Source of the DNA: Mesorhizobium atlanticum
Lineage (GTDB): Bacteria > Pseudomonadota > Alphaproteobacteria > Rhizobiales > Rhizobiaceae
Direction: 5' to 3'
DNA: 64,000 nt
NCBI RefSeq assembly: GCF_003289965.1
Contig: NZ_QMBQ01000004.1
Location: forward strand, 186,001 to 250,000
The translations under genes were made by a program, and so were the position numbers. The notes under the pieces were generated by a model. It was not told the DNA's origin and ran no database searches. It saw nothing but the letters and a program-made list of their open reading frames with translations. Below, piece by piece: positions 63,475 to 64,000 of the stretch. The stretch's first letter is position 1. Each line of letters opens with the position of its first letter.

Positions 63475-64000
63475 TTAGCCGAGACTGATCCACGCCGTCT
63501 TGAGATCGGTGTATTTCTCGATGGCGTGGAGTGACTTGTCGCGGCCGAAGCCGGACTGCTTGAAGCCGCCGAGCGGCACGGTGATGTCGGCGCCGCCATA
63601 AGTGTTGACATGGACGACGCCGGCATTGATGGCGCGCACCATGCGATGCGCGGTCGACAGGTTCGAGGTCCATACGGCGGAGGCGAGGCCATAAACGGTG
63701 GCGTTGGCAAGCCGCACCGCTTCCTCCTCAGTGTCGAAGCGCATGACCCCGAGCACCGGCCCGAACACCTCCTCGCGGGCAAGCTGCATTGTCTCGGTCA
63801 CGTTCTCGAAGATCGTCGGCGCCATGTAGCTTCCGCCAGTCTCGGTGAGGATGCGTTGGCCGCCGGTGACGAGGCGGGCGCCCTCCTCCGAAGCCTTGGC
63901 GACAAATCCGAGATTCTTGGTCAATTGCTCGGCGCTCGACACCGCGCCGACATCGCTCGACAGATCGAGCGGGTCGCCGACCTTCAGCTTCGTGGTCGCC
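63475..64000 (-). CDS. Aldehyde dehydrogenase (PuuC-like), cut by window edge
   Basis: C-terminal 174 residues of an aldehyde dehydrogenase; the frame stays open to the window end and reads on without a start, so the gene continues to the right. Seen: FENVTETMQLAREEVFGPVLGVMRF, FGRDKSLHAIEKYTDLKTAWIS at the end and the NTYGGADITVPLGGFKQSG segment typical of gamma-aminobutyraldehyde-type enzymes. Catalytic residues lie outside. Its stop is five bases from that of the GMC gene. Confidence 0.88.
   Translation of the reverse strand, partial: ATTKLKVGDPLDLSSDVGAVSSAEQLTKNLGFVAKASEEGARLVTGGQRILTETGGSYMAPTIFENVTETMQLAREEVFGPVLGVMRFDTEEEAVRLANATVYGLASAVWTSNLSTAHRMVRAINAGVVHVNTYGGADITVPLGGFKQSGFGRDKSLHAIEKYTDLKTAWISLG

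Overview
The window looks like chromosomal DNA of an alphaproteobacterium of the order Rhizobiales, probably Mesorhizobium or a close relative. This rests on high GC, the gene order SRP RNA - dnaX - ybaB - recR and kdsB - pheA next to a membrane-anchored cytochrome c, a Yej-type peptide importer with two binding proteins, several ABC importers, and dispersed palindromic intergenic repeats typical of rhizobia. The assignment is inferred from gene content; no marker gene was compared.

Layout. 0-7 kb: gabT (minus) diverges from a three-gene RND efflux operon (two lipoprotein adaptors and one pump). 6.9-12.1 kb: a five-gene dipeptide/oligopeptide ABC importer (minus). 12.3-18.1 kb: minus-strand housekeeping block of SRP RNA, dnaX, ybaB, a SleB-like wall hydrolase, recR and a lytic transglycosylase. 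18.2-20 kb: HIT protein, nudC and a Dabb protein (plus). 20-22.6 kb: pheA and kdsB (minus) diverging from cycM (plus). 22.7-30.4 kb: a Yej-type importer operon (plus). 30.4-37.6 kb: mixed genes including ghrA, a small P-loop kinase-like protein, a lipoprotein, a TPR-methyltransferase, a ligase-associated exonuclease/ATP-dependent ligase pair and an unknown membrane protein.

A tRNA-Thr(CGU) at 37.8 kb is followed by about 700 bp of gene debris, including a decayed NACHT-type NTPase. After it comes a 26-kb accessory catabolic region.

The accessory region holds two similar units. Unit A (38.6-49.9 kb) is a nine-gene minus-strand operon: class III aminotransferase, two SDR dehydrogenases, YtcJ-type amidohydrolase, COG0523 metallochaperone GTPase and a branched-chain-amino-acid-type ABC importer with a fused permease-ATPase. 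It diverges from an IclR regulator across a perfect 17-bp palindrome. Unit B (50.6-58.5 kb) has an AraC regulator converging on an eight-gene operon: SDR, MoaF-like protein, NTF2-like protein and a second Liv-type importer. A YceI protein with an unknown membrane protein, then aldehyde dehydrogenase, GMC oxidoreductase and a second aldehyde dehydrogenase cut by the right edge, extend it. A perfect 35-bp direct repeat links the control regions of this second part. Each unit reads as uptake plus enzymatic conversion of a small molecule under a dedicated regulator; the substrates cannot be read from sequence. No transposase, phage gene or CRISPR array was seen.
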